Assembly: GCF_900182925.1 (NCBI RefSeq)
Contig: NZ_LT900024.1
Span: 1,364,001 to 1,428,000 of the forward strand
Length of the DNA: 64,000 nucleotides
Origin: Psychrobacter sp. LV10R520-6
GTDB taxonomy: Bacteria; Pseudomonadota; Gammaproteobacteria; Pseudomonadales; Moraxellaceae
Direction of reading: 5' to 3'
Shown: positions 54,275 to 63,924 of the stretch, piece by piece
Layout: every line of letters starts with the position of its first letter
Position numbering within the stretch: the stretch's first letter is position 1
Made by a program: the position numbers and the translations under genes
Notes under the pieces: generated by a model
What the model saw: the letters and a program-made list of their open reading frames with translations, nothing else
What the model was told of the DNA's origin: nothing
Database searches by the model: none

Positions 54275-54525
54275 AAAAATTTCCCAAAAGTAATTTTATC
54301 TATATATCATAACCTCTCGGTATCACCGAAACATTCCTATATTGTTATATATGTTTACAATGCGTTATATCATTTAAGTTTGACTTATAAAACTACGAAC
54401 GGTGATCAAGTAGACTGAAAAGACAATATAAGGTCGTTGCGATAAATATTGAAGACTTAATAAGCGAAGCTCAGCTTAGTTATTTTATTTTTCCTAAGAG
54501 ATAGATTGGTTAAGTTTTCTCTCAT

Positions 54526-56235
54526 TTAGGCCATGGTACTCGCTTGTAACAAACGCTTGGCATAAGGGTGCTGCGGGTTATTAAAAATGTCTTCAGTACG
54601 CCCTGATTCAACACACTCACCATCTTTTAATACCATAATATGCTGGCATAAGGCGCGCACGACTTTTAGGTCATGACTGATAAACACATAGCTGATTTGC
54701 AACTTTTCTTGAATTTCACGTAGCAGATTAACCACTGTTACCTGTGTGGTACTGTCGAGCGCGGATGTGGGTTCATCTAATATCAGTAAACGCGGTTGCA
54801 TGACCAATGCTCGCGCCAATGCCACCCGTTGACGCTGACCGCCCGATAGCTCATGGGGATAGCGGTGCGCAAACTCCAAGGGCAAGTGCACCGTCTCCAA
54901 ACTATCCATAACGGCTTGCTGACGCGCCATCTTACCGAATCCTTGTACGAGTAGCCCTTCTTCAACAATCTGTAACACCGTCATGCGCGGATTAATGCTG
55001 GCAAATGGGTCTTGAAATACCATTTGAATCTGCGAGCGAAACTTACGTAGCTCATTTTTAGACAAGGCCTTTATATCTTGCCCATTGACAGCTATCTGCC
55101 CACTAATACGCGCTTGATTACCAAGCAGCTGACTTAACGCCAGCGCTATAGTGGTTTTGCCTGAGCCAGACTCGCCAACGATACCTAACGCCTGCCCTGT
55201 TTTTAGCGTCATGCTCACGTCTTTTACTGCATCGAACCAGCGTTTGGTACCGCCAAATAAACTTTTTTCTACGGGAAATTGTACTTGCAAGTTTTTCACT
55301 TCTAGCACTGGCACATGACTATTTTTAGGCGCAGTATCAGCTAGTTTGAGCGCTGCGCCAAAGTTTTGCTGCATCAGCGTGCGGGTATAGTCGGCCTTAG
55401 GCTGATGAAAAATTGCTGAGGTATTACCTTGCTCAATGGTCTGTCCTTGGCGCATAACGATAATCTCATCGCTATGACGGCGTACAAGATTAAGGTCATG
55501 GCTGATTAAAATCATCGCCATATTATGCACACGCTTGAGGCTATCTAACAGCGCTAAAATCTCATGCTGCAAGGTTATATCAAGAGCAGTAGTAGGCTCA
55601 TCAGCAATCAAAATATCTGGCTTTTGTGCTAGTGCCATAGCTATCATTACCCGCTGGCGCTGACCCCCTGACAGCTCGTGCGGATAGCGGTTAAGCTTAT
55701 CAGCGGGATCAGTGATATTAACGTCATTTAACAAAGCAATAGTTTGTTCACGCCATTGTTTCTTAGATACGCCACTTAAACGTAACGATTCAGCGATTTG
55801 CTTGGCAACGGTATGAAGTGGATTTAGCGCGGTCATTGGCTCTTGAAATACCATACCCATACGTTGACCACGAATGGCCTTCAACGACTTATTTCGGGCG
55901 CTACTACTATCAGCGATCAGTAGCTTTCCCACACCCGCTAGCTGCACGTTGCCACTAACGGTTAGACTTTCTGGTAATAAGCCTAGTAGTGCTAAACTGG
56001 CAATAGATTTACCCGATCCGGATTCACCAACGATAGCCAGCGTTTGACCTTTTTTAAGTTGATAAGACAGCTTATCGACTAACGGTATGCCTGCCGCAGT
56101 GACAATACTTAGCTGATCGACTGTTAAAATTGCGGCACTGTTTTCATCAATATTGCCGTGATTATTGATATCACTTTTATGCAAATTATCATCTTGAGGA
56201 ACGGTTATATCAGGTGTCGTAAATTTCGTGGTCAT
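54526..56235 (-). CDS. yejF: ABC transporter ATP-binding protein YejF (two nucleotide-binding domains)
   Basis: 569 residues from the ATG at 56235, one base after the yejE stop; an upstream in-frame ATG at 56280 overlaps yejE by 44 bases and is less likely. Two ATPase domains each have Walker A (GESGSGKS and GESGSGKT), a signature LSGGQRQRV and Walker B (LIADEPTT, LILDEPTS). It powers the YejABEF importer for peptides, including microcin C in E. coli. Last gene of the operon. Confidence 0.93.
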   Translation of the reverse strand: MTTKFTTPDITVPQDDNLHKSDINNHGNIDENSAAILTVDQLSIVTAAGIPLVDKLSYQLKKGQTLAIVGESGSGKSIASLALLGLLPESLTVSGNVQLAGVGKLLIADSSSARNKSLKAIRGQRMGMVFQEPMTALNPLHTVAKQIAESLRLSGVSKKQWREQTIALLNDVNITDPADKLNRYPHELSGGQRQRVMIAMALAQKPDILIADEPTTALDITLQHEILALLDSLKRVHNMAMILISHDLNLVRRHSDEIIVMRQGQTIEQGNTSAIFHQPKADYTRTLMQQNFGAALKLADTAPKNSHVPVLEVKNLQVQFPVEKSLFGGTKRWFDAVKDVSMTLKTGQALGIVGESGSGKTTIALALSQLLGNQARISGQIAVNGQDIKALSKNELRKFRSQIQMVFQDPFASINPRMTVLQIVEEGLLVQGFGKMARQQAVMDSLETVHLPLEFAHRYPHELSGGQRQRVALARALVMQPRLLILDEPTSALDSTTQVTVVNLLREIQEKLQISYVFISHDLKVVRALCQHIMVLKDGECVESGRTEDIFNNPQHPYAKRLLQASTMA

Positions 56236-56236
56236 A

Positions 56237-57403
56237 TTAAGAGCGCCTCGGATCAAACGCATCGCGTAGTGCTTCGCCAATGAAAATAAGCAGCGATAAA
56301 ATAAAAGTTAAACTAAAAAATCCCGATAAGGCTAGCCACGGTGCATCAAGGTTGTTTTTGCCTTGTACCATTAGCTCACCCAGAGACGGCGAACCAGGCG
56401 GCAGACCATACCCTAAGAAATCTAACGCCGTCAGCGCAATGATATTGGCAGTCAAAATAAAGGGCAATTGCGATAAGCTCGATGCCAAGGCATTGGGGAG
56501 TATATGCCTCATCATGATTTGACTGTCTGAGACGCCAAGATTACGCGCTGCACGGACGTAATCAAAGTTACGGGCGCGTAAAAATTCTGCTCGAACCAAG
56601 CCAACCAATCCCATCCAGCCAAATAACAGCATCAACGCAAATAACACAGTAATACTGGGACTAAATAAGCTGACCAAAATAATGATCATAAACAGCTGTG
56701 GCATGCCGCCCCACACTTCCATAAAACGCTGACCTGCTAAGTCGATCCAGCCGCCATAATAGCCTTGAATGGCACCGGCGATAATCCCGATAATGGCCCC
56801 AGCCATGGTCAGTGCCAAGCCAAATAGTAAGGACACCCGCATACCATATAGAATTCTCGCCAGCACATCACGCCCCATATCATCTGTGCCCAGCCAATTC
56901 TGGCTATTGGGCGCTGCTGGGTAAGGAAGTCCCAGCTCAACGTTGGGCGTTTGATCGGCAAATGGAATGAGCGGCATCACATAATAACCCTGCGTATTTA
57001 TTAATTCTTGTACCGCCGGATCTTTATAATTGGTCTCAGTCTCAAATATGCCACCAAAAGTCGTCTCAGGATAAGCATTCAATACCGGTATATAATAATC
57101 GCCCTGATACTGTACCAATAGCGGCTTATCATTGGCAATCACATTGACCGCCATACAAATTACGAACACCACCGTAAAAACAACTAAGGAGATAACGCCA
57201 AGACGATTATCACGGAAACGATCCAGTCGCGCCTGCCAAACAGGGTTTAAGCGGCGTTTTTTTTGTTTGGCTAGATTGGTCTCTGGGGTATGAGGTGGTG
57301 TAGAGTCAGGCAGTTTAGAATCAGTGTGCTTACCATTTAAAGGACTAGGGTTTGAAGACTCAATAGAAGACTCAGCATTAGAAGGGGTATGATGATTCGA
57401 CAT
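56237..57403 (-). CDS. yejE: ABC transporter permease YejE
   Basis: 388 residues. A polar N-terminal tail (1-50, rich in Ser, Pro, Asn) precedes six transmembrane helices of the oligopeptide-permease type; the EAA loop is VRAARNLGVSDSQIMMRHILPNALA. It shares one base with the yejB stop, so the genes are translationally coupled. Forms the membrane channel with YejB. Confidence 0.93.
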   Translation of the reverse strand: MSNHHTPSNAESSIESSNPSPLNGKHTDSKLPDSTPPHTPETNLAKQKKRRLNPVWQARLDRFRDNRLGVISLVVFTVVFVICMAVNVIANDKPLLVQYQGDYYIPVLNAYPETTFGGIFETETNYKDPAVQELINTQGYYVMPLIPFADQTPNVELGLPYPAAPNSQNWLGTDDMGRDVLARILYGMRVSLLFGLALTMAGAIIGIIAGAIQGYYGGWIDLAGQRFMEVWGGMPQLFMIIILVSLFSPSITVLFALMLLFGWMGLVGLVRAEFLRARNFDYVRAARNLGVSDSQIMMRHILPNALASSLSQLPFILTANIIALTALDFLGYGLPPGSPSLGELMVQGKNNLDAPWLALSGFFSLTFILSLLIFIGEALRDAFDPRRS

Positions 57404-58473
57404 TAGCGCCCCTCAAAATCAATACGGGGATCAATCAAGTGGTAGCTCAAATCACTGATTAGCTGTAATAGCAGCCCTACTAAAGTAAAGATAAACAGCG
57501 TGCCAAAAACCACTGGATAATCTCGTTGCTGAATGGCTTCAAAGCCTAACAGCCCTAGTCCATCAAGCTTAAATATAATCTCAATCAAAAAGTTTCCGGC
57601 AAAGAAGATACCAACGATAGCCGCTGGAATACCAGCGATAATAATCAGCATAGCATTACGAAACACATGGCCATACAATACTTGCCGTTCCCCTAAGCCT
57701 TTCGCGCGCGCAGTGAGCACGTATTGTTTACCCAGCTCTTCTAAAAAGCTAAACTTAGTCAGATAGGTCAGGCCAGCGAAGCCGCCAACCGTACTTGCTA
57801 GTAACGGCAACGCCAAATGCCAAAAGTAATCTTTAATCTTACCAATCGCTGATAGCTGATCAAAATTCTCTGAGGTCAGTCCTTGCAAAGGGAATAGATT
57901 CCAATAGCTGCCACCTGCAAAAAATACCAATAGAATCACAGCAAACACAAACACTGGTATCGCATGCCCCACTGCAAGTAGCATGGCAGTTGCCTTGTCA
58001 ATCGCCGATCCGTGATGCATAGCTTTATAAACACCTAACGGAATGGCTATTAAGTAGATTAACAGCGTACTCCACAGTCCAAGCGATATGGACACTGGCA
58101 GCTTTTCTATAATCAGCTCCGTCACCGACTGCCCTTTAAAGAAAGACTCGCCAAAGTCTAGACGGGCATAATTCTTTAGCATTAGCCAAAAGCGTTCTGG
58201 CGCTGATTTATCAAAGCCATATTGAGCATTGATTGCCGCGACCATATCCTCCGATAGTCCGCGCGTCCCCTGATAGGTACTGTCGTTACCACCTGAACTG
58301 CCCGCTCCTATATTGCCATTAAGCGCATTATCTTTAGCCCCTTGTTCAATCAGTGCCAGCTGCTGTTCCACCGGACCACCAGGCGCGGCTTGTACAATGA
58401 CGAAGTTCGCCAGCAATATCAAAAATAGCGTTGGCAATATCAGCAGCAACCTTTTTAAGATATAACGACCCAT
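57403..58473 (-). CDS. yejB: ABC transporter permease YejB
   Basis: 356 residues, six transmembrane segments, starting MGRYILKRLLLILPTLFLI and with the permease EAA motif in LTARAKGLGERQVLYGHVFRNAM. A Gly/Asn-rich loop (about 45-70) is longer than usual. Partner of YejE. The upstream neighbour is gloB, 115 bases away. Confidence 0.93.
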   Translation of the reverse strand: MGRYILKRLLLILPTLFLILLANFVIVQAAPGGPVEQQLALIEQGAKDNALNGNIGAGSSGGNDSTYQGTRGLSEDMVAAINAQYGFDKSAPERFWLMLKNYARLDFGESFFKGQSVTELIIEKLPVSISLGLWSTLLIYLIAIPLGVYKAMHHGSAIDKATAMLLAVGHAIPVFVFAVILLVFFAGGSYWNLFPLQGLTSENFDQLSAIGKIKDYFWHLALPLLASTVGGFAGLTYLTKFSFLEELGKQYVLTARAKGLGERQVLYGHVFRNAMLIIIAGIPAAIVGIFFAGNFLIEIIFKLDGLGLLGFEAIQQRDYPVVFGTLFIFTLVGLLLQLISDLSYHLIDPRIDFEGR

Positions 58474-58588
58474 AGTGACGACTTCCTAAATGAGGAGAAA
58501 CAGCAGTAATCAAGAGTAATAGCAAAAAAAGCCAACGATAAGTAAATACAACAGTGTTACTTTTTAGAACTGTACTTTAAAATAAATT

Positions 58589-59368
58589 TTAAAAATTATT
58601 TTTGAGCTCGCGTAAAGCTGCAAACACGGTTAGTGGCTTATCATCATCAAGTTTCATTTTGGCCTCGACCCCAGCTATTACAGTAGGTTCATCCGTGCGC
58701 AGGAACACATTTACTGCTCGCTCATGCTCTACCGTTACTGGCAATGTTGGGATACCTTGCGACGTCTTTTCTTCTGCTTGCAACAACGTGTGCTGCATTG
58801 CTTCATTGTTCGGCTCGATAGACAGACCAAAACGCAGATTACTAGCGGTATACTCATGCGCCGGATAATATAGCGCGTCAGCTGGTAGGTCATTTAAGCG
58901 CTTAAAGCTGGCATATAATTGCTCGATAGTACCGGTAAAGACTCGACCACAGCCGCCACTAAATAGCGTGTCACCGCAGAAACAATGCTTGTGCCCGTCA
59001 ACATCTAAAATATAGGCCATGTGGCTAGCAGTATGCCCTGAAACGTCCCATACTTGTGCTGAATAGCCCCAAGCGCTGACAGTACTACCGTCTTTAATAG
59101 TCTGGTCTTCATCGACGGTGTGTTCACTATGTGCGACAAGATGAGTCATCGGGAAGTGCTCTTGTAGCTCAGCCACGCCACCAGTATGATCGTAATGATG
59201 ATGAGTCGTCCAAATCGCTATCAGATCAAGATCCTGTGCTTCCAGATATTCGATGACTGGCGTTGCCTGACCGGGATCAATGACAATGGCTTGCTTATTA
59301 CTGTCGTTAATCAATGTCCAAATATAATTATCATTAAATGCTTTAATGGGATGAATTTGAATACTCAT
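58589..59368 (-). CDS. gloB: Hydroxyacylglutathione hydrolase (glyoxalase II)
   Basis: 259 residues, metallo-beta-lactamase fold with the binuclear metal motif TTHHHYDHTGG and downstream CGDTLFSGGCGR and HEYTASNLRF. It hydrolyses S-lactoylglutathione to lactate and glutathione, the second step of methylglyoxal detoxification. Length is normal. It lies between yejA and yejB on the same strand, an unusual place for this gene. Between it and yejA is 197 bases of degenerate TTATTA-rich repeats. Confidence 0.93.
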   Translation of the reverse strand: MSIQIHPIKAFNDNYIWTLINDSNKQAIVIDPGQATPVIEYLEAQDLDLIAIWTTHHHYDHTGGVAELQEHFPMTHLVAHSEHTVDEDQTIKDGSTVSAWGYSAQVWDVSGHTASHMAYILDVDGHKHCFCGDTLFSGGCGRVFTGTIEQLYASFKRLNDLPADALYYPAHEYTASNLRFGLSIEPNNEAMQHTLLQAEEKTSQGIPTLPVTVEHERAVNVFLRTDEPTVIAGVEAKMKLDDDKPLTVFAALRELKNNF

Positions 59369-59565
59369 ACTGAATCCTTATTAGAAATTATCTTTATTAA
59401 AGGCTATATTATTAGAGGCTTTATTTGTTAGAGACTGTCGTTATTAAAAGCTGGCTTTACTAACAGCTATCGTTATTTATTGAAGGTTATCTTTATATTT
59501 CATATGAGAAACTTAATCGCGCAAGCTTATCAAGCTTAGATTAATTTGAGCTTAGATTAACAAGC

Positions 59566-61398
59566 TTATTGACCTAAGTACTTATTGACACGTGCCTCTG
59601 CCTGTTTATCAACCCACCAGTAGTCAATCCCAACCGCATTGGTTGGCAGCTTGTCTACATGCCGATATTGAGTCCAGTAGGCTACGTTGGTCTCTGACTT
59701 ACCATATAATGGGACTAAGTAATGCCCAGCACGTAGCAGACGGTCGAGCACTTGGGTATATAAGACAATCTCTTCACGGCTCTCAGCATTACCAAGCGCC
59801 TCTACCACCCTGTCAATGGCGGCATTTTTAATACCGATCGTATTATGGTTGCCCGCCTCATCAGCAGCAGCGCTACCCCAAAATGCTGCTTGTTCTGCGC
59901 CAGGTGAGAGACTCTGAGCAAACACATCAACGGTCATATCATAGTCATAACTGCGCATACGTTCATAATATTGTGGACCATCAACTTGGCGTAATGTCGC
60001 ATCAAACCCCAAGCGCTTTAAGTTACGGATATAAGGAAGCAGTACACGCCCCATAGTATCGCCTGTCATTAATAGCTCTATCTGCGCCAGCTTGCCATCG
60101 GGCTGGTATAGCATCATATCGTCATAATAAAATCCAGCATTTAACAGTAGCTTGCGCGCCTTTAACAGCCCTTCACGATTAAAACCACCACCATCACTGG
60201 TCGGCATTTGCCATTCATCTAACACGGCTTGCCGCTGAATAGGCTCAAGCTCAGATAATAAAGGCCTTAATATTTGCATCTCAACGGTTGATGGCCTGCC
60301 GGTTGCTGCCAGTTCTGAGCCATGAAAGAAGCTTTGTAAACGCTCATATTGACCGTGGAATAGTGTCTTATTCATCCATTCAAAATCGTACGCGGCTGTT
60401 AGGGCTTGGCGGACACGAATATCTTGAAAAATAGGCCGCCGCATATTCATAATCAGCCCTTGCATCGGTACTGGATTTTGGCTGGTTATCGCTTCTTTAT
60501 TAATCATTCCGGCTGTTACCGCTGGGAAATTGTAACCAGTCGCCCAGTTAGAGGCTTTATTTTCGGGGCGAAAGCGGTATTGACCTGATTTAAAACCTTC
60601 AAAGGCAATCTCATCACTTTGATAATAAACAAACTTAATCATATCAAAATTATAACGACCGCGATTGACCATCAAATGACGTCCCCAATAATTGGGGTCA
60701 CGCACATAGCTTACTGAGCGCCCAGCATCCACTCGTCCTAATTTATAAGGCCCACTGCCCATCAATGGCGTTAGGCTAATCTTTTCAAAACTTTCATCAA
60801 TAGAGGTTTTCGCAAAAATAGGAAACTGCCCGACGGTAAGTAGAATCTCCTTATTATCATCGGAAGCAAAGATAAACTTTACTTGCTGCTTATCAAGGGC
60901 TTGTACTTCTTTAATATCACCCAAATAGCTGCGTATATACATCGGCCCTTTGGTTAATAATGCCTCATAGGTTGCTTTGACGTCGCTACTGGTGACCGGC
61001 GTGCCATCCCAAAAACGCGCAGCAGGATTGATATGGTAAATAATCCAGCTGCTATCATCAGGGTCATAGGTGACGCCACTTGCCAGCTGCGGATACATAG
61101 TAAAGGCTTCGTTTAAAGATCCGGTCATCAAAGTATCATAGAGATAATTGGTACCAATCATCGCCACACCAGTGGTCATCCATTGATTGGCGCTATTAAA
61201 GGTACCGCGCGCATCTAAGGATAACGTACCGCCAGTTGGGGCGTTTGGATTGGCATAAGGCATAAAAGGTGCGTCAATATACGCAGCGGTGCTGTTGTGT
61301 CCGAGCGCTAAAGTAGTAATGGGCGCGGCAATACTAACAGGCATCGAGTGGATAGCTATACCCAGTAAAAAAATAGGCAGGATGGATTTTTTTAACAT
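59566..61398 (-). CDS. yejA: Periplasmic peptide-binding protein YejA
   Basis: 610 residues with a signal peptide (MLKKSILPIFLLGIAIHSMP, probable cleavage after SIAA). SBP_bac_5 family: PLMGSGPYKLGRVDAGRSVSYVRD, RDPNYWG and the ILRPLLSEL block are those of YejA. It captures peptides in the periplasm for YejBEF. In the usual gene order yejA directly precedes yejB; here gloB intervenes. Confidence 0.93.
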   Translation of the reverse strand: MLKKSILPIFLLGIAIHSMPVSIAAPITTLALGHNSTAAYIDAPFMPYANPNAPTGGTLSLDARGTFNSANQWMTTGVAMIGTNYLYDTLMTGSLNEAFTMYPQLASGVTYDPDDSSWIIYHINPAARFWDGTPVTSSDVKATYEALLTKGPMYIRSYLGDIKEVQALDKQQVKFIFASDDNKEILLTVGQFPIFAKTSIDESFEKISLTPLMGSGPYKLGRVDAGRSVSYVRDPNYWGRHLMVNRGRYNFDMIKFVYYQSDEIAFEGFKSGQYRFRPENKASNWATGYNFPAVTAGMINKEAITSQNPVPMQGLIMNMRRPIFQDIRVRQALTAAYDFEWMNKTLFHGQYERLQSFFHGSELAATGRPSTVEMQILRPLLSELEPIQRQAVLDEWQMPTSDGGGFNREGLLKARKLLLNAGFYYDDMMLYQPDGKLAQIELLMTGDTMGRVLLPYIRNLKRLGFDATLRQVDGPQYYERMRSYDYDMTVDVFAQSLSPGAEQAAFWGSAAADEAGNHNTIGIKNAAIDRVVEALGNAESREEIVLYTQVLDRLLRAGHYLVPLYGKSETNVAYWTQYRHVDKLPTNAVGIDYWWVDKQAEARVNKYLGQ

Positions 61399-61562
61399 GG
61401 TGTTTTTATCATTATAGGCACTACAATCATTCTATATATTTGGCTATATTACCAAACTACAAATTTTTATCATAACAAACTTAGCTTTTTTAACCTAATG
61501 GTTTGCGAAGGTGAGTATGGCAAATGACTTATTCTTAGAGCACGAGGGCACCTACCCCAATT

Positions 61563-61592
61563 AAAAAAGGCGCAACCAGTATCAGTTGCGCC
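61563..61592 (-). terminator. Rho-independent terminator of serC
   Basis: On the minus strand GGCGCAAC-TGATACTG-GTTGCGCC followed by TTTTTT: perfect 8-bp stem. Confidence 0.9.
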
Positions 61593-61649
61593 CTCCTTTT
61601 AGCATTTAAATAGCACCAAAAAACGATGATTTATAAAACATCGAGTCGT

Positions 61650-62789
61650 TTAACCATGCTGCTTTTCAAAGTCTTTCATAAAGTCTACCAACAGCTGTAC
61701 CCATTCAAGCGGAATAGCATTATAAATACTAGCGCGCATACCGCCAACGTCACGATGGCCTTTTAGATTGAGCAGTCCTGCTTTTTCTGACTCTTCTAAA
61801 AACACTTTATCAAGGCTGCTGTCTGCTAAGGTAAACGGCACATTCATGATAGAGCGATGCTTGTGCGCGACCGGATTACTATAAAATGCACTGTTGTCGA
61901 TCGTCTCATACAATAACGCGGCTTTTTGTTGATTGATTTCACCAATCGCAGCAATCCCGCCTTGTTCCTCTAACCAGTCAAATACCAATCCGGCTAAATA
62001 CCAAGAATAGGTCGCGGGCGTATTAGACATCGACTCCTTCTCTGCTTGATGCTCATAGTTGAGCAGCATCGGACACCACTCGCTTGCTTGCCCTAATAAA
62101 TCGTCACGAATAATGACAATAACTAAACCTGCAGGGCCAATGTTCTTTTGCGCACCAGCATAAATCATCCCGAATTTAGACACGTCTATAGGTTGCGACA
62201 AAATAGACGACGACATATCAACGATGAGCGGCGCATTGACTTGTGGTGGCTCAAATATTTGTAGACCATGAATGGTTTCATTAGCACAATAATGGAAATA
62301 GGCAGCATCGTCGCTGATATTCCAATCACTTTGCGCAGGGACATCGGTAAAGTTACTGTCTTTGCCCGTTGCCACTAGATTGATATTACCTAGACCAAGA
62401 TTGGCATAGCGCTGAGCTTCTTTGATTGCCTTACCTGACCAAGCACCTGTGGTTAGATAATCGGCGCAGCCGCCATTTAATAAGTTTAAGGGAATCGCTG
62501 AGAATTGTAAGCTTGCACCGCCTTGCAAAAACAGTACCTTATAGTTATCAGGAATTTCCATCAGTGTACGCAGCTTAGTTTCAGCCTTTCGGGTGACGGC
62601 CACATAATCTTTACTGCGATGACTCATCTCCATTATAGACATACCACTTCCTTGCCAATCAAGCAGCTCCTCTTGAGCACGCATTAGTACTTCAGTGGGT
62701 ATAGTGGCAGGTCCAGCACTGAAATTAGGTAAGCGGTGAGGAGCAACTTTTGGAGTCGCTTCTGTAGCCATAGTGGGTTTGGTCGTCAT
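61650..62789 (-). CDS. serC: Phosphoserine aminotransferase
   Basis: 379 residues from the ATG at 62789, chosen because AGGA lies about 10 bases before it; an ATG at 62807 is possible. SerC hallmarks: NFSAGPATIPTEVL, the WQGSGMSIMEMSHRSKDY block, and the PLP-lysine in MIYAGAQKNIGPAG. It makes phosphoserine in serine synthesis and acts in the PLP pathway. Strong terminator downstream; a HolD-like gene lies upstream on the same strand (137 bases). Confidence 0.95.
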   Translation of the reverse strand: MTTKPTMATEATPKVAPHRLPNFSAGPATIPTEVLMRAQEELLDWQGSGMSIMEMSHRSKDYVAVTRKAETKLRTLMEIPDNYKVLFLQGGASLQFSAIPLNLLNGGCADYLTTGAWSGKAIKEAQRYANLGLGNINLVATGKDSNFTDVPAQSDWNISDDAAYFHYCANETIHGLQIFEPPQVNAPLIVDMSSSILSQPIDVSKFGMIYAGAQKNIGPAGLVIVIIRDDLLGQASEWCPMLLNYEHQAEKESMSNTPATYSWYLAGLVFDWLEEQGGIAAIGEINQQKAALLYETIDNSAFYSNPVAHKHRSIMNVPFTLADSSLDKVFLEESEKAGLLNLKGHRDVGGMRASIYNAIPLEWVQLLVDFMKDFEKQHG

Positions 62790-62926
62790 TATAAGTATCC
62801 TAAACATGATGGAATAATAGGTTTCGTTTCAGTTTTTTCTTAAAACGCTTAACATCAGTCTTACTTTTAGCACTTAATCATTATTGAAGCAGTCTTGCAA
62901 TACGACAGCCTTTATACTGGCTACTT

Positions 62927-63829
62927 TTACGCTTGATTGGATAGCTGCTCCCACAAATCACGTTTAAGACGGGTATCGGCTAGCATCTCATCAAGCGTGG
63001 GCACGCTGGACAGATTAGGGTGCGTTAGTCCGTCAGGCAATTCGGTTAGTGCCGCAACTAATACCTCTTCACTTCTACCAATCTTAAAAATATATCCAGC
63101 AAGGCTGGCATTGGCAAGCTCGGCAGTATCCATACCCTCACAAATCGGAAAAGAAGTGGTCTCACACGATAGTGATAAGGCCTGAGTTATATTTTGCCAC
63201 AGTTTTTGACTGTCATTATTCAACGCCTGAATATCAACCATCAGCACCCAGTTGCCATAGCGTCCACCTTGTAAGTCAAAAGGCGCGACTTTCTTGAGAC
63301 TGCCATCTAAGCGGTCACTATTATTATTTTCAACAGTACTATTTAGTTTTGCAGAGGTCTTGGCTGATTCTACTAGTGGCGCTACCAATTGTTCTACAGT
63401 TGGCGTGACGTCTGTTTGCGCGACCTCTGTTTGCGTGACAACCTCAGCGTTGGAGGCAACAGGAGCATTGATTGTATGGTTATCAAATTCAGCCGTTGCT
63501 GGGCTTTCTGTTACTGTATTTTCTCTTACTAGGCTTTGCTCATCAGGCACATGAGGAACAATGGCGTCGACTGCATTATAATCAACAATAGCAGGTGCTG
63601 TATCTGGCGTAGACTCTTTCGGTTCGCAGCTGGCGCGCTCCATACCTAGCTCTGACAGTCCTGATAATTTTGAAGATACGGGTTGATCTACGGTTGCCGA
63701 AGGAATATCCGCAACATTAACAGTTGGCGAGTCTGGCTGTACCCATGGTTCAATACCCATCATCGCCAAAATCTGACGCTGTTGCATGTGGCGCTGCCGT
63801 AAGAGTAGCTGGTCTTGGGTATCACTCAT
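62927..63829 (-). CDS. HolD-like protein (DNA polymerase III psi subunit?) with a long variable insert
   Basis: 300 residues. The N-terminus (RQRHMQQRQILAMMGIEPWV) resembles the chi-binding start of HolD, which in E. coli reads RRDWQLQQLGITQW. The C-terminal 110 residues (YGNWVLMVDIQALNNDSQKL and the following acidic helices) could be the HolD core (WxLMVxxxALxxxxxxxLxxxxxxAL). Between them is about 130 residues of low-complexity sequence rich in Val, Thr, Ala, Glu. E. coli HolD has 137 residues, so this would be twice the size. An alternative is an unrelated Moraxellaceae protein. Moderate support only. Confidence 0.45.
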   Translation of the reverse strand: MSDTQDQLLLRQRHMQQRQILAMMGIEPWVQPDSPTVNVADIPSATVDQPVSSKLSGLSELGMERASCEPKESTPDTAPAIVDYNAVDAIVPHVPDEQSLVRENTVTESPATAEFDNHTINAPVASNAEVVTQTEVAQTDVTPTVEQLVAPLVESAKTSAKLNSTVENNNSDRLDGSLKKVAPFDLQGGRYGNWVLMVDIQALNNDSQKLWQNITQALSLSCETTSFPICEGMDTAELANASLAGYIFKIGRSEEVLVAALTELPDGLTHPNLSSVPTLDEMLADTRLKRDLWEQLSNQA

Positions 63830-63924
63830 GGATTAGTACTGTCCTATTTAGTGGCCTACTTATTTGCAAAGGGACCAATAATCTAGTGAGGAGTTAAATA
63901 TTCGAAATTTTTAGTTAGCCAAGC

